From: Anoplolepis gracilipes
Lineage: Eukaryota; Arthropoda; Insecta; Hymenoptera; Formicidae
DNA length: 64,000 nt
Direction of reading: 5' to 3'
Assembly: GCF_047496725.1 (NCBI RefSeq)
Contig: NC_132975.1
Location: 9,088,501 to 9,152,500, forward strand
The translations under genes were made by a program, and so were the position numbers. The notes under the pieces are model-generated. The model did not search any database, was not told the DNA's origin, and was given only the letters and a program-made list of their open reading frames with translations. Positions 53,877 through 64,000 of the stretch are shown here, in pieces (the stretch's first letter is position 1; every line of letters begins with the position of its first letter).

Positions 53877-54845
53877 ACGGAAAGGATACCACCTACGCGC
53901 TTAACCACCACTTCGGTCATCGTCGTTAAATCCGCCGGCGCAGGTTGCAGTTTCCACTACGCGAAGTATCCATTGCACTGAGAGAGGTCTAGAGTATATG
54001 GCCGCTTTACGGCTTTGCAGCCTGCTTTACAACGAGCGATTATAATCGGCCAGTTGCTACTTGTTGAGCAACAATCTCGCATTCGCCAAAACGCCCAACG
54101 CGCTGATACCGATGTACGTAATTTTGCACAGTCGTTAACTAGGTATTCCCATGCTGCCGTACCGTTAACTTCCCCAAGCTGCAAGAAGGAAGTTACTAAC
54201 GCGCACCTATCGACAAAATTTTGCGCGTTACATTATTATTGTGTTGTTTCATGTAGGTAGAAGATCGATAGTGTTTTAATAAAAAGAAAAATAAGAGAAA
54301 AAGAGAGATGCTTCATTAATAGCATGTAAAGTCAAGTTTGTAAGAATATCAATGTATAGATGTATACTGAACATATATATAACAATGACAGATTCTTTGT
54401 ATAATAATTTTTAACTAAAATATAAAAAGAAAATTTGGATAACACAATTAATAAAATTTAATTTACAAAATCTTTTTATATAGAATTTTTCTCTCTCTTT
54501 TATATTTCTCTTTAATTAGACTTCTGAGTTTTATAGTTGGAATATAAGCAAATTATCACGATTAATTTATCGCTTGCAAAGTGATCTAATATACATGAAA
54601 CATTCACTGTTAATTATGAATTTTTAGTATCGTTAAATTAATGGAATGATGCTCTGGACGAAGTAATCATCTGTAGTTACCGCTTGTTAGACAGCAACGC
54701 ATCGGTTTCTATGCAGTTATCGTGATAACTTCTTGAATTTCTCAGACCATTAGCTATTTCGTTAGCAGACTATTAATTTATGTGACACGATGAATTAGAA
54801 TCCGAGCGGAATTCAGTTTAGAAACTCGAATGTAAAATGAAATGA

Positions 54846-54902
54846 GTCTCTCTCTCTCTGTCTGTCTGTCTGTCTGTCTCTCTATCTCTATATCTCTCTA
54901 TT
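54846..54902. repeat. Compound CT / CTGT / CTAT microsatellite
   Basis: A TC dinucleotide run passes into TGTC tetranucleotides, then back into TC and TATC variants: a compound pyrimidine-rich microsatellite on the + strand. Confidence 0.85.
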
Positions 54903-56379
54903 TACATCTATTTCGATGTACATTACTCACTAGTGCGCTAAAACGTTTGCATATTTTAAATCTCTTCTAATTTAATCGACCTAATTGGCTCGAGAATGGT
55001 AATCGACGATACGCTACTCATTTCGTCGGCAGTATCTCATGCTGACCTTAATAGGATTACGAGAGTAACTCACATTTAGATGCTATGAGGTTGAGTACTG
55101 TTACCTTTGTACGACCTCCGTTCGCGATAAGGCGTGCAACCGATATTACTCCGAAATACATAACTGCTTTTCAGATAAGAGCGTGAGCGCCTCCTCATCC
55201 GGCTATGGCATGGCATTACCGTTAGATACATCGATACCAGTTACTCGATAGTAGCACATTGTTACCATCTCTTGAGCGACAATGACGGTTACATGGGATT
55301 TTTTTTTCTTGTAATACATTTCTCCCATTCCATAATGTGACTCTGGACGATACTGTTCTTTTTTTCAACAAGTAATCTTTTACACTAATATTGAAAACTA
55401 TTTCTATTTATACATATACATTACTAAACATTTTCACAAATCCTACCGCATTATACTTTGATGAAAAAAAATTATATGGTCTTGATATCGGGGTTGTTCT
55501 TCGATCTATGAAATAAAAAAATAGAAAATTTATTTATAATATTATAATATAATTTTTTCCTCCAAATTGCTATTTATTTGCCCGATCCAGAATATTATAT
55601 GTTACTATTATAAAATATTATAATCGGATATATTATGTTACTATAATAAATTTTTTACTATATTCTATTTGTTGTATATAACAGTATTATATAATATATA
55701 AGACTTTAAATTTTCACGCAATTATTTTCTTAAATTTGGCGTGCCTTGTTTGTATTATACAATTTTCATTGTTTTACGAAATAAATTCTTAATTGTAAAT
55801 ATGTCAAGTGGTCCTTCTCTCAAAAACGCAAATCGCTATAGCATATAGTCGGTCTTTTAGAAGTGCGCAAAATAATGTAATGCTGGAAAACGGTCTCTCG
55901 TGGATCTCTCTTGGGAAATACAAAGCAGAGTTCTCCTTGTATAACGCGGACCTACATCATTCTAGAGTCTCAGCTCCTTGACTTCCTTCTGACCTGCATC
56001 ACGTGCCGCTCGTTGGAAAGTTTTCCGTATTCTCTTTCCACTTGATACGACATGGAATAACCTTTTTGCGTATGCACGGCGGTTGTCAGAAAATGTCTCC
56101 CTCGAAATGGCCTAATTACCAAATGCTTTGGTCTTTATATCTGTGAAATATGATTATTAACAAAAGCGGTTCATGGATTTAACTCTCGAGTACGTTATTT
56201 TACAAAAGCTAGGTATTTGGGGTTCTCTTTGAACTTTCCTTGCTTTATAGTTATACAATCAATTCAGAGTCTTTGTCTTTGTCCGTTACACACATAACAT
56301 CTTTTTTTTTATTTTGTAAAATGCTAAGCGTATAATATTAAAATATTAAGGAAGGAATGTTGTTATATATTGTGATATA

Positions 56380-56410
<31 letters not shown>

Positions 56411-57941
56411 GTAATTATAAAAATAATATAATAAAAATATCTGTAACTATTTAATATTTAACTGATTTTAATTACAAATATTTTCATGTAATATAACAAA
56501 AAGATTTTATATTTTAATCTTTGTTTTACTCTTCAAGTTCTTCGCGATCCATATGATCCACACGATTTAATATTGCAATCCTTCGATTTCCGAGTATCCA
56601 ATATCTTAAGCCCTAGCTATTTCCTTCTTCAAATATTAAATCGGGATATATGAAATGTCGGATTTTGAAAGTTTGATTTTTGTAAAACGTTCTTATGAAA
56701 TATAATAAATAATTCCTAGAGTTTTTATTTTCTATATTTACATTTCAGATCATCACATATTACATTAAATGTTTCAAATTTAAATTGTTAAATTTTAAAG
56801 TTGAATTTTATTGAAATGAAATTGTGAAGCGTTACAATATATTCGTGGGAGAAAATTGCGAGAATGTAAAATACCTACAGTTATGTTTTAACTTAGCATA
56901 AGTAACTTATGTAGGTTACTTAATTAAGGTAACTGAGGTAAGTACTTTAACAGAAAATTAAGTAGTTAAGATTTAGTTACCATAATATTTTATATCAAAA
57001 CTTCGAAAATTACGGAAAGATGACGAGAGATTAAATCTCGATCGAGGAAATATCGTTTCACTTTTCGATAAGTAGTAATAACGGACTGTGTATCAAACGC
57101 GGTATTAACATGATTCTGCCTTTAATTTTCCGGAATTATCCGGAGATCATAGACATAAGACCGACGTTCCACGTGCAATAATGTAATATCTTTAACAATC
57201 CAAAACCGAATAACCATCGGACGCGAAATATCCCAACATCCGGCATAGCTCCATTGAGAAAACCTTCGGTGATTCGAAAGCTTGCGGCTAAAAGTCGTGA
57301 ATGAACGTTGACCTTAATCGTTCCTCTATATGTGTGTTAGCAAAACGGATGATTACGGGTTGGCGTTCTAGAGAATACTAAGGGTGAAGTCTTTAGGGAG
57401 CAACAGGAATCTACGGAATTGAACGCGTACGCACGGGTCGATAAGCATTTTAATCCCGTCGCTTGCGTGCCTCGAATTTTCTCTCACCCTTGCCTTGGAC
57501 AAGATGAAGCGATAGCTACATAGATGTTTACGCTATCTGTAATCGCTGGACAATAAAATGAAATATCTTTTTCGTTCTCTTTTGGGACAGAAAGCGTTGA
57601 TTTTTATCTGAATTCCAGCGCTTCGAATGAAAATTGATCCCGGGTTTGCCTTATCATATATTTTAATCGGTATTATCGGTAGTATTAAATGTAATTATTA
57701 CAGAAAAAAATATAAATGGAAAAGAAATATTTATTTTGAAAACATAAAATAATGTTTACTTTTAACGTTATTAATGCTCGATAAATGTGAGATTTTTTTT
57801 TGCTTTGCTTATAGAGAAAATATTATATGATTATTTATGTTTTCTTTCCACGTTTCATACGAATATAATATTTCACATTTATAAAAATATTATATATATC
57901 TTGTTTTATAACGTTTAAATAATTTATTATTTTTTTCTGCC

Positions 57942-57942
<1 letters not shown>

Positions 57943-57985
<43 letters not shown>
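57943..57985. repeat. T43 homopolymer
   Basis: The longest homopolymer in the window: 43 T in a row on the sense strand of intron 3. Exact length is doubtful because sequencing of such runs is error-prone. Confidence 0.85.
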
Positions 57986-57990
<5 letters not shown>

Positions 57991-58388
57991 AATAAAGACG
58001 TAACAATTGTTTGTAAACGCAAACAATTATCTTATAAAACAAAATTGCAAAATATTTTATGTGGAATTATATTAACTGTAAAATGACGATTATGCAAATC
58101 GTAGTTTTTCTATATAAATCGGTGACATTTATATTCGTGAAAGAGGCGAGAACAAAAGGAAACGACGCGCGGTAGGTCAGTTATGACGCCAGATTCCGCT
58201 AAGGCCGAAAAAATGAGTCGACGTCTTTTGGGTTTTCCGCCACTTTTCTTCGCGGAGACCTCTTTCCTTTTCTTGTATGACCCATTTATCTTTTCCTCAC
58301 GTAACCGTCTTCATTTTTCTCTTTTCTCGAGTGCAACGCAAGTATTTCGCACTGCAGCACGCAATATAACTCGCATCTAAGAGAATAA

Positions 58389-58391
<3 letters not shown>

Positions 58392-58424
<33 letters not shown>
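58392..58424. repeat. (TG)n microsatellite
   Basis: Sixteen uninterrupted GT/TG units on the sense strand of intron 3. A minus-strand frame encoding a Thr-His run is an artefact of it. Confidence 0.9.
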
Positions 58425-58426
<2 letters not shown>

Positions 58427-61400
58427 GCGATATATCGCATTTCTAGGATCGTCCTCTCTCAAAGCGATGCCCGCATTATCTGACGCGTCCAACAAATTTC
58501 CCCCGAGAAATTGACGGCAAAATTGAGACCTTTTTCGTCCGGCGATTGCTCACACATTCTGGCATTTCGTAACGAGAAACCAGACTCTTCTCTAGCATCA
58601 ATATTGTGTTCAATTAGTATATTTTTTCATTTTCTCAAAATTACATATCAAAACAGGTTCGCCAGAAAAAATTAAATTTTTTACGACTTTAATTATCTGT
58701 AAACGAAATTACTTAGAAAACAAAATTTAATTTAAAAGACTTTTTATGTTACCCATTTTGATATTTATGTGAATCATAATAGTAATCTAAAAATCAATAT
58801 ATGTATATCTGTTTGATGAATGTTTCATTAGCTCTTTACAAACTGCTTTAGCTGATAAGCATTGCGCTACGATATTAAAAATCGATCATACAGTGACTTA
58901 GGTATTAAGTTTTACAAGCGTGATATTATTTTAATTTATAAATGTTACAGGTCAATGTTCATTCAATGTCATTTTTGATGGAATAATAAACTTTTAATCA
59001 CACATTTAAACACTTTGACCTTTCAGTATTTTTAAGATAAACAGTTTACGATATATAATTCTTTATTATCTTTTTTAATAAACCAGTAATGCGATAAAAA
59101 CGTCACATTCGATAAAGTTGATAGTTAAAACGTAAAATATTGTTTTATCTATCATCTTCGAATTAACGCGAGTTTGTCGATATTTACTGTTTTATATTGA
59201 CAAAAGCATAGCACTTAATGGGTTTATTTATCGTTAATATTCGCGTGAAATAATCGTATTACGAATTGAGAGTTTGCAGTTTAGGAGATGTGGGTTACAA
59301 GATGAGAGTTTACGAGTTAAGAACTTGGAGGTTGGAGTTAAGATCGAAATCAAGAATTGAGAGTCAAGTTTGTCTGTGTATCAGAATTTGAGAACATACA
59401 CGTTGTCAATAATTTAAGCTCTGAAGTGTTGCGTATTTCCTATTACATTACACAATTAAATCTTCTACACGTAGACATACAGTATGAGATAAATTTTTTC
59501 TATCAAAATGGATAACACAAAATATTAAATACATATCAGGTACAAAAAGAAAGAAAAACATTTTTGATGACTGAAAATTGTGGTAAAAATTTTTATTTAC
59601 ACTCGATTAATCTTCATTTCTATAAATTATTCAGGACGCATACCTTTTTGTACCTGAAGAAATCAAAGAACTCTCATAGAGAGAATTTAAAAAAAATGTT
59701 CTCTTTGATAATTTTACTCTTATACATAAACCATAAATATATATGTATCTCTGTTTATACTCGATGTCTTAATAAAATATTGAATATGCAGTACATATTC
59801 TTTATTTTAATTTTTAGTTATAAAAAATGAAAATGTTATGAAAGTTAAAAGTTCTTAACGAAAGCTATTCAGTTTTTTCAATACGTTTATAAATCTAACG
59901 CTTGAAACTTAAGTGACTCTGAGTTTTTTTTTTTTTTTTTTTTTTTTGTATGAATGAAAAACATTAGAAAACACGTATGACAATGTGCGCACGTATGATA
60001 TGATGAATATATAATTAATATATATTTTTTTATACGTAAGTATATGTTGTACTTTCGTTGTCTTTTTAATTTGTTTGTCGTATTTGCCACTTTGCAAGCA
60101 TCACACTTATTAGACCCGCGCGTATATAGAATACACCCCGATGTAGAATATAGGTATGTTGGCGCATTGCACTCGTGGGAAATACTCCAGTTTCCAGGTG
60201 CATTCCCGGCGCGCTGTCTTCTACTCTAGTGTCGGGCAAATTGATGTCGTAATTGCGGGCGCTTCATCACTTTTTCACACGTCTTGTTATCTCGTACGAA
60301 TGAGATTGGTGCGAAATTACAAGTACCGTCCGTAAATTTGGTCCTCCTTATCTCCCATCAGTGAAAGAGCGCTTATATTACAGTGCAAACCTTTGATCCG
60401 AAGCGAAATATTATCCTCTTCTTATCCTCTTTCGTGAGCGGTGTCTTCTTCGATTTCTCAGGAGAAAAAGCTTTCCACAAGAACTGTCGTTTACATGTCT
60501 AAAGAAAATGTGTGATTCTTCCTTTAAAAATTCTCTTATGCAGCTGTGTGCCTTGATACGTGTAAAGTTGTGTGACTCGGATATTTTATATTCTAAAAGT
60601 TTTCTTTAGTCAAATATTTTTAACGATAAATTTACTGTCACTCCGTACGCTTGTCACTTTCATATCAATTTTTGCGTTATATTTTGCGACGATTTCTCTA
60701 TTCGCGTCTTATCTCATTATTTACAAAATGCACGTTTGTCTCGCGTCTCCTGTCTAATTAATACGCGACATTACGCGTTTCTACAGCATTTCTGTCTTTC
60801 GTGCTCGGCAGATCTCGGGCTTTGAGGTGGTTCCGTACCAGCACAAAGCGAGCATTATGTCCAGAACCATCTGGGTATCGAGGAGGAGAAAGAGAGAGAG
60901 AGAGAAAGAAAAAGAGAAGGCTTGGGGAATATTTATCAACAACCTGGAAAGAGCGGAAATATTTCCTCGCTAGAGAACCGCCACCGCCGTTGCTATAAAT
61001 CACCAGCTCGGTTTTCCGAGCCGATCGTGTTTTATAAACGACGATGGATTAGTCGTATTAACACTCAGAGGTACACGGAAATACCGATGAGAGACAATAC
61101 GATACGCTTTTCGCCCGCGCGCGCGACACGTTGATTGATGTCCTCCGACGAAGCAGATCTATTATTAGTGCCTGACCTGCTCAAGAACGAGGATTAAACT
61201 CCTTAGCCATCTTACAGACAGACTGTTATCTAACCTGAGAATATGAGAAACTTGTGACTTTATAAATCTCCAAGTAATCATTATGTATATTTGCTCCTCT
61301 ACAAATGCAAATTGTGCTTTTTTTTTTTAATCTATTTGCATATTTAACGTTTTGATAAAATAATATCCACATTACATATTTCCAATTACTTTTTTTTTTT

Positions 61401-62836
61401 TTTTTTTTTTTTTTTCCAAGACTTATTATTGATACAAGACGATTTGTCTTACTCATATTTTCTTTTTACTTTAGTCTCGAGATTTTCAGTTGCAAAGTTC
61501 AACATTTTCTCTCGTCGAAATTTCTTTTTTCCAGTTTAATCTAAAGGTTTTCATTATTTCTGGCATTCCAGACATTGATTTCAACGATGGTAAAACGGTT
61601 CTCCTTTATGGCCTGACATTCTTTCGTCGCGAAAATGCGACAGATAAGCTGGTTTAGTAAATCACGTTGTACCAACGCGCGGTTCTTTGATGCGCTTCGC
61701 TCCGGCGAATGCATCTTCGCGGGACAAAGGATTACGTGCTTTTCTTATCGCGATCTCGTCGAGCGAGCGAACGAGCTCATCCTATCACCTTCTTGCAAAC
61801 GGCGGCTTTGTGCTTGTTGCGGAAGCGTCCGCTTCTGAATTTATATCGCGACCATGCCCGAAAGATCTCTCCCTCTCGCGTCGTATTTCGCATGTTGCGA
61901 CACAAAAGAGGCTCCTCGACCTGGACAACTATGGACAATTAAGTTTGGAGTGTGTTGTCAGTCGTGCGCGCCCAATTTCCGAAAACGCGGACAACTAGGT
62001 GACGATGAGAGCGAATGCCCGCTCTTATTTATAAGCCAATTTTAAATGCAACGGATTATACATATTACATGACGCATGACGTTGGATGCGAGCGAGGCAT
62101 AAAAATTTACTGGACCGTTCGCCGAATACGGCGATGGTTTTACATAATCAAGCGTGCTTCGTGGTTTTTTTTTTTTTTTTTTTTTTTTTTTCTTTTTTAT
62201 TAACTCCCGAAACAATTTAATTATCAATCAGCCGTTCCACCTTTCGTATTAAAGCGTGACAAGTGCCGTGTAAAGGCACGAGTTGTTTGAGTTGTTTGAA
62301 AAAAATTAAATTTCTCTGCTCCTATTTAATGACCGTTGTACGATGAATTGAACGTTCGTGCAAGTCGTAAAACTATTCTTTAGTAGGCTTGCACGATCAC
62401 GCGAATACAAGCAATATATACGCAGTACATTGGCTATATTTTATGTAACATCCAATTAAGTTTAAGCTTAATTAAAAAATAAATTAGTTTATTTTTAGCA
62501 AAATTACAAATTAAATAATTAAAACAAGATTGTGCAAAATCTTAGTCACTGCCCAACAATTGCGTAATTAATCCAATGCATTGATTAAACGAATCAATTA
62601 TTTAAACATGGAAAGATTAAACTTTCATGAGAGAAGATTGTGTATTCATTGGACAATCTCGGTCCGAGCTTTGTTCAGACGTTGCGTCTCAATCGTCTGA
62701 TTGCATGACTAATCGCGAGCATGAGATAATATACGTCGGTCTGTCTCGCACGTTGAAACTACATTTAAGTGTCACGACGCGACTGTATTTTTCTCGGATA
62801 AACGGTATGACTCACTAGATGCGACTCACTAGTTGC

Positions 62837-62973
62837 ATGTTTTCGTCTAGCCGCTCTAGCGAAAGATGTTACTGCGCGGGGAATTCAGAGGGAAACTACT
62901 TTGGCGACGAGCCACGTCGTGTCGTCGCTCGTGCCGTGCAAATTCGAGATTTCCTCGGTTGGCATCTCGACAG
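62837..62973 (+). other. Candidate alternative first exon
   Basis: A GC-rich segment with a plausible donor (GACAG|GTAAAC at 62974). One frame starts at ATG 62837 and stays open to the donor, leaving two bases of a codon; it contains NYFGDEPRR, similar to GGYGDEPRR of coding exon 2. A second frame starts at ATG 62865 and reaches the donor in phase 0, the phase needed after coding exon 3. Neither peptide is recognised. It may be an internal promoter exon of hnRNP L, noncoding sequence, or chance. No evidence of transcription can be read from the sequence. Confidence 0.25.
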
Positions 62974-64000
62974 GTAAACACGCGTTTGCTGCTAAATGTT
63001 CGCAATTATCGACTATTTTGAAATAAAAGATCACGATTTATCCACACATTTGCACGATGTTTAACACGTTCTTTGATCGCGTTGTCGGAGCGATTAGAGA
63101 ACGACTTGACCAGATTTTCATCGATTATGTGACTGCTTCTTTTTATAAGTTGTTCGTTATTTAGTACGTTTATTTTATTTTGAAAAATTATGAAAAAAAA
63201 TTAATTAAGTATTATTGGTTAAAGTTGCTATGAATAATTGTCACGATTTATCACATTAACTTGTTGACGTCCAGTAAACTACTAATCTTCAAATTCCTCT
63301 TGTTACTTTCACGAGATGTTATGAATTAAGGATTTAATTGGAGAGTGCTAATTGTCATGTAAATCAATGCCTAGTCGCATATATTGCAACTCTATTTTCT
63401 CTCTAATTCTCTTATCTCCCTTCAGCCTGTTCTATTCTCTGTTACAATGTTCTAGTTAACCTAATTCTCAAGTGACAATATTGTCACTTAACTGCATCTA
63501 TAGCATAACTATATTAAATACAATTATATTCATAAATTTATGTAATATTTATAATATTTATAATTATCTTTGTAATATAAATTTTAAATCATCTAAGTTG
63601 ATTTCTTGTTAAGAGTCAATAAAATCATATTAAATAATAAAAAATTACAGCAAATGATATGTGTGTGTTGTCAAATGGAAAAATAGCTACAGTAAAATGA
63701 CTTTTTTTTTTCTTAACGAAAACAATGTAACGTTGCCGTTGCATTTCCGATACTCGAATGTGTTTAAATCCAGTTTGTGACTTGTCTCACTGAATTCTCT
63801 AAATTCTAAACTTTTAATTCGAAATTTATTCACGCTACGTAAACTTCTTGTTTGTCTCGTAAGTATTGCGCGCGGGCGAGAAAATGGTCGAACTTATATC
63901 GAACACCTTACAAACGTCGGGATACCCTGGAGAACGCACCATGTAAACTTCATTCGATTTGCAGGGGATGATATACGACGATGCATCGATCATGTACTAG

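Larger units (their letters stand above)
33682..64000 (+). other. hnRNP L intron 3, open at the right edge (>30 kb)
   Basis: Starts with the donor GTAAGT inside the RRM. I searched for the rest of this RRM (the strand with IVIFKKNG followed by a VQAMVEF-like block) in the plus-strand frames and did not find it, so the next exon is probably past 64000. Contents are AT-rich DNA, many microsatellites, seven of the eleven long homopolymer tracts, and the hairpin element at 51345-51493. There are GC-richer patches near 34260-34440, 38930-39200, 43180-43420, 44760-45000, 46800-47240, 50180-50420, 51840-51980, 52440-52680, 53640-54200, 58140-58560, 60780-61140, 61580-62110 and 62620-62980. No nested gene on either strand is convincing. 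Confidence 0.6.

Noticed and set aside
57835..58026. Poly-lysine open frame on the minus strand (and similar frames at 21497-21754, 39405-39674, 59887-60097, 61226-61456 and 62042-62227)
   Set aside because: These are translations of long T or A homopolymers, not genes.
60044..60229. 61-codon plus-strand frame resembling a secreted peptide start
   Set aside because: Hydrophobic start followed by DPRVYRIHPDVEYR looks superficially protein-like, but there is no known match and composition is ordinary for the intron.
63965..64000. Possible exon start after TTTGCAG at the right edge
   Set aside because: In phase 0 it meets TAG after 11 codons and does not resemble the rest of the RRM.
1..64000. 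Autonomous transposons, CRISPR arrays, telomeric TTAGG arrays, rRNA genes
   Set aside because: Looked for and not seen: no transposase or reverse-transcriptase frame, no regularly spaced repeats, no TTAGG arrays, no rRNA-like sequence.

Overview
This window is animal nuclear DNA, most likely from an insect. It is AT-rich and crowded with microsatellites and homopolymer tracts. Its genes are split into short exons with GT/AG introns, from about 70 bp to more than 30 kb. The overall texture and the two recognisable proteins suggest Hymenoptera, possibly an ant; that is inference. There are no operons, no CRISPR, no rRNA or convincing tRNA genes, and no intact transposase.

Layout, all recognised genes on the + strand. 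(1) Positions 2-307 hold what looks like the last exon of a gene entering from the left; I do not recognise the protein. (2) Positions 308-6561 are mostly AT-rich intergenic DNA, with a GC-richer block at about 1460-2170, a 40-bp tandem repeat at 4670-4790 and a foldback element at 5961-6223. (3) Positions 6562-9144 hold a complete eight-exon gene for a METTL25B (RRNAD1)-type methyltransferase, 491 codons, reconstructed here with all splice phases matching. (4) A 957-bp gap leads to a GC-rich promoter and an AUG-free leader at about 9640-10101. (5) From 10102 to the right edge lies the 5' part of an hnRNP L / smooth RNA-binding-protein gene. Only three short coding exons are visible (10102-10164, 31146-31189, 33612-33681). 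They are separated by introns of 21 kb and 2.4 kb, and an open intron of at least 30 kb follows. Together they encode a basic N-terminus and the first strand of an RRM, so nearly all RNA-binding sequence lies beyond the window.

Noncoding structure in the hnRNP L introns includes a 589-bp, nearly full-length palindromic foldback transposon with TA flanks (24966-25554) and a GC-rich hairpin element (51345-51493). There are eleven homopolymer tracts of 19 nt or more in the window, ten of which are poly(T) on the transcribed-sense strand. Several CpG-dense islands could be enhancers or alternative promoters. A CA repeat sits directly behind a good splice acceptor, a possible autoregulatory site because hnRNP L binds CA-rich RNA. 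A possible alternative first exon ends at 62973.

The most unusual structure is the modular foldback element, in which one ~50-bp module occurs four times and two different terminus-like sequences share that module. I found no convincing new protein system here.
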